NCBI GenBank assembly: GCA_031258895.1
Contig: JAIRMF010000135.1
Location: forward strand, 1 to 7,258
Length of the DNA stretch: 7,258 nucleotides
Direction of reading: 5' to 3'
DNA from: Dysgonamonadaceae bacterium
GTDB taxonomy: Bacteria > Bacteroidota > Bacteroidia > Bacteroidales > Azobacteroidaceae
A model generated the notes under the pieces. It was given only the letters and a program-made list of their open reading frames with translations, made no database searches and was not told the DNA's origin. The position numbers and the translations under genes were made by a program. Positions 6,473-7,258 of this stretch are shown here, piece after piece (position 1 is the stretch's first letter; each line of letters starts with the position of its first letter).

Positions 6473-7030
6473 ATGGAAAAAACATCTACACATAGGGACA
6501 CGAAACTGCTGCTAAATCCGGTGGGATATTTGACGGAGCGTTTCGCGTTTTTTTTAAACAACTTGATATACATCGTAAAAGACTCCCTACATATAGTTGA
6601 GGGTTTACGTCATGCGACAGGCGATTGCGCTACTACGCTGAGTAATCTATCTACTACGCCAAATGATCCAGCTACTACGCCAGGTGATCCAGCTACTACG
6701 CCAGGTGATCCGGCTACTACGCCAGATGATCCAGCTACTACGCCAGGTGATCCGGCTACTACGCCAGGTGATCCGGCTACTACGCCAGGTGATCTAGCTA
6801 CTACGCCAGATGATCCAGCTACTACGCCAGATGATCCAGCTACTACGCCGAAAAAGGTGGCATATATACTAAAATCTATTATATATGAGTCGGTTAGGTG
6901 TGCCGACAACAAAATAAACACACCAAAGTCAACGATTGAGTGTGCATTGCATGCTGAGTCAATTATTAATTTTAATTCCATTTTTTATGCCTGGAAAAGA
7001 TTTCATTCCAAGTTCAGAGGATGGATTTAA
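6473..7030 (+). CDS. hypothetical protein with eleven-copy heptapeptide repeat
   Basis: I do not recognise this 185-codon frame. Residues 1-52 are non-repetitive, with a hydrophobic stretch at about 23-45 (FAFFLNNLIYIVKDSLHIVE) that looks amphipathic more than a clear signal peptide or membrane span. Residues about 53-127 are consecutive heptapeptides of the type TTPGDPA, with G/D exchange at one position and single variants (N, L). Residues 127-185 are basic and non-repetitive. A strong promoter ends 8 nt before the ATG, which supports expression. Two things speak against the annotation: a repeat whose length is a multiple of three is open by chance in more than one frame, and the last 44 bases overlap the next gene. 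The Pro/Thr/Asp repeat could be an extended spacer or surface linker. The true product may be shorter at its C-terminus, or the region may be an untranslated leader. Confidence 0.5.
   Translation: MEKTSTHRDTKLLLNPVGYLTERFAFFLNNLIYIVKDSLHIVEGLRHATGDCATTLSNLSTTPNDPATTPGDPATTPGDPATTPDDPATTPGDPATTPGDPATTPGDLATTPDDPATTPDDPATTPKKVAYILKSIIYESVRCADNKINTPKSTIECALHAESIINFNSIFYAWKRFHSKFRGWI
6630..6848 (+). repeat. 21-bp minisatellite, eleven copies
   Basis: CTACTACG recurs at 6630, 6651, 6672, 6693, 6714, 6735, 6756, 6777, 6798, 6819 and 6840, exactly 21 bp apart. The unit is CTACTACGCCAGGTGATCCAG with few changes: GGT or GAT, CCA or CCG, and one CTA. The first copy is the most diverged (GCTGAGTAATCTAT) and the last is cut after CTACTACGCC. 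The inner copies are almost identical, as expected for recent expansion by slippage or unequal crossover. Because 21 is a multiple of three, copy-number changes keep the reading frame. Confidence 0.97.
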
Positions 7031-7258
7031 GTTGTGGAGCGACAACTTCATGGAAAAGTTGAGCGCCATCGGGGCCGAAACCCTGATGCCGCCTGAGACT
7101 TACCATGAGCTTGTCAGGCTGCATGACGATTACGGCAAAAAGTACAAGCTTTCCGAAGCGCCGGAGACACGTACCCCCGTAACGGTGAAGTCGCGTATCA
7201 AAGCGCATGAAATCTTCGAAGAAGAACTTCGCCTCGTCATCAGGTCCTACATAACTTA
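6987..7258 (+). CDS. hypothetical protein of a Bacteroidetes family, N-terminal part (runs off the right edge)
   Basis: The frame is open from ATG 6987 to the window end (90 full codons). The start MPGKDFIPSSEDGFKLWSDN resembles, from memory, a large set of Bacteroidetes hypothetical proteins that begin with 'DFIP..D..F..W..N' followed by a helical region. No function is known to me. The sequence is polar, without a signal peptide, and is predicted mostly helical ('TVKSRIKAHEIFEEELRLV' near residues 70-88). Base use shifts here toward G/C-ending codons (GCC, ATC, ACC, CTG, CGC) compared with the A/T-rich stretch just upstream, which supports real coding. The ATG follows a T run with no Shine-Dalgarno motif, as with the other genes here. 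It overlaps the preceding frame by 44 bases in a different frame and could be co-transcribed from the 6434-6464 promoter. Confidence 0.75.
   Translation, partial: MPGKDFIPSSEDGFKLWSDNFMEKLSAIGAETLMPPETYHELVRLHDDYGKKYKLSEAPETRTPVTVKSRIKAHEIFEEELRLVIRSYIT

Noticed and set aside
6553..6559. TTTAAAC in the zero frame of the minisatellite gene, a classic -1 slippery heptamer after a T run
   Set aside because: The -1 frame reaches a stop (TGA at 6598-6600) after 13 codons, so a shift would give only a short dead-end product. No clear downstream pseudoknot was seen.
6630..6848. CRISPR array
   Set aside because: The units are contiguous 21-bp repeats with no unique spacers, and no cas-like gene is present.
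6947..6974. Possible second promoter (TTG at 6947, TAATTTTA at 6967) just before the partial gene at 6987
   Set aside because: The -7 box differs from TAnnTTTG at its last base and the spacing is 17 bp. In such A/T-rich sequence this match is weak.
6610..6981. Minus-strand open frame (123 codons) reading the minisatellite as VVAGSPG repeats
   Set aside because: A 21-bp repeat stays open in several frames by chance. No Bacteroidetes promoter motif (CAAAnnTA on the + strand) was found to its right, whereas the + frame has an excellent promoter.
7014..7208. Minus-strand frame opposite the partial gene at the right edge
   Set aside because: It is antisense to a frame with a better start, better codon use and a family-like N-terminus.

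Overview
The window suggests a member of the Bacteroidetes, most likely of the Bacteroidales. Three things point there. The gene order is secY-map-infA-rpmJ-rpsM-rpsK-rpsD-rpoA-rplQ with no adk. The start codons follow A/T-rich leaders without Shine-Dalgarno sequences. Two sites match the Bacteroidetes promoter form (TTTG, about 19 bp, TAnnTTTG). I cannot name the genus from sequence alone.

Region 1 (1-6026) is the distal part of the spc ribosomal-protein operon joined to the alpha operon, all on the + strand and very tightly packed. It holds the 3' end of rpmD (L30), then rplO (L15), secY, map, infA, rpmJ (L36, only 38 codons), rpsM (S13), rpsK (S11), rpsD (S4), rpoA and rplQ (L17). Together these genes supply ribosomal proteins of both subunits, the translocon pore, the N-terminal methionine-trimming enzyme, initiation factor IF1 and the RNA polymerase alpha subunit. 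All ten genes that are complete here look intact. A possible internal promoter (TAACTTTG) lies between rpmJ and rpsM.

Region 2 (6027-6472) is noncoding. It begins with a strong intrinsic terminator, which is also the first copy of a degenerate tandem repeat of about 85 bp (three clear copies and a decayed fourth). It ends in an A/T-rich stretch with a near-perfect Bacteroidetes promoter whose -7 box lies only 8 nt before the next ATG.

Region 3 (6473-7258) is accessory. A 185-codon reading frame of unknown function carries eleven copies of a 21-bp minisatellite encoding a TTPGDPA-type heptapeptide. Its 3' end overlaps, in another frame, the start of a second gene that runs off the window and resembles a widespread group of Bacteroidetes hypothetical proteins. 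The ribosomal cluster is ordinary. The 85-bp repeat array, the minisatellite and the promoter abutting the start codon are the parts worth a second look.
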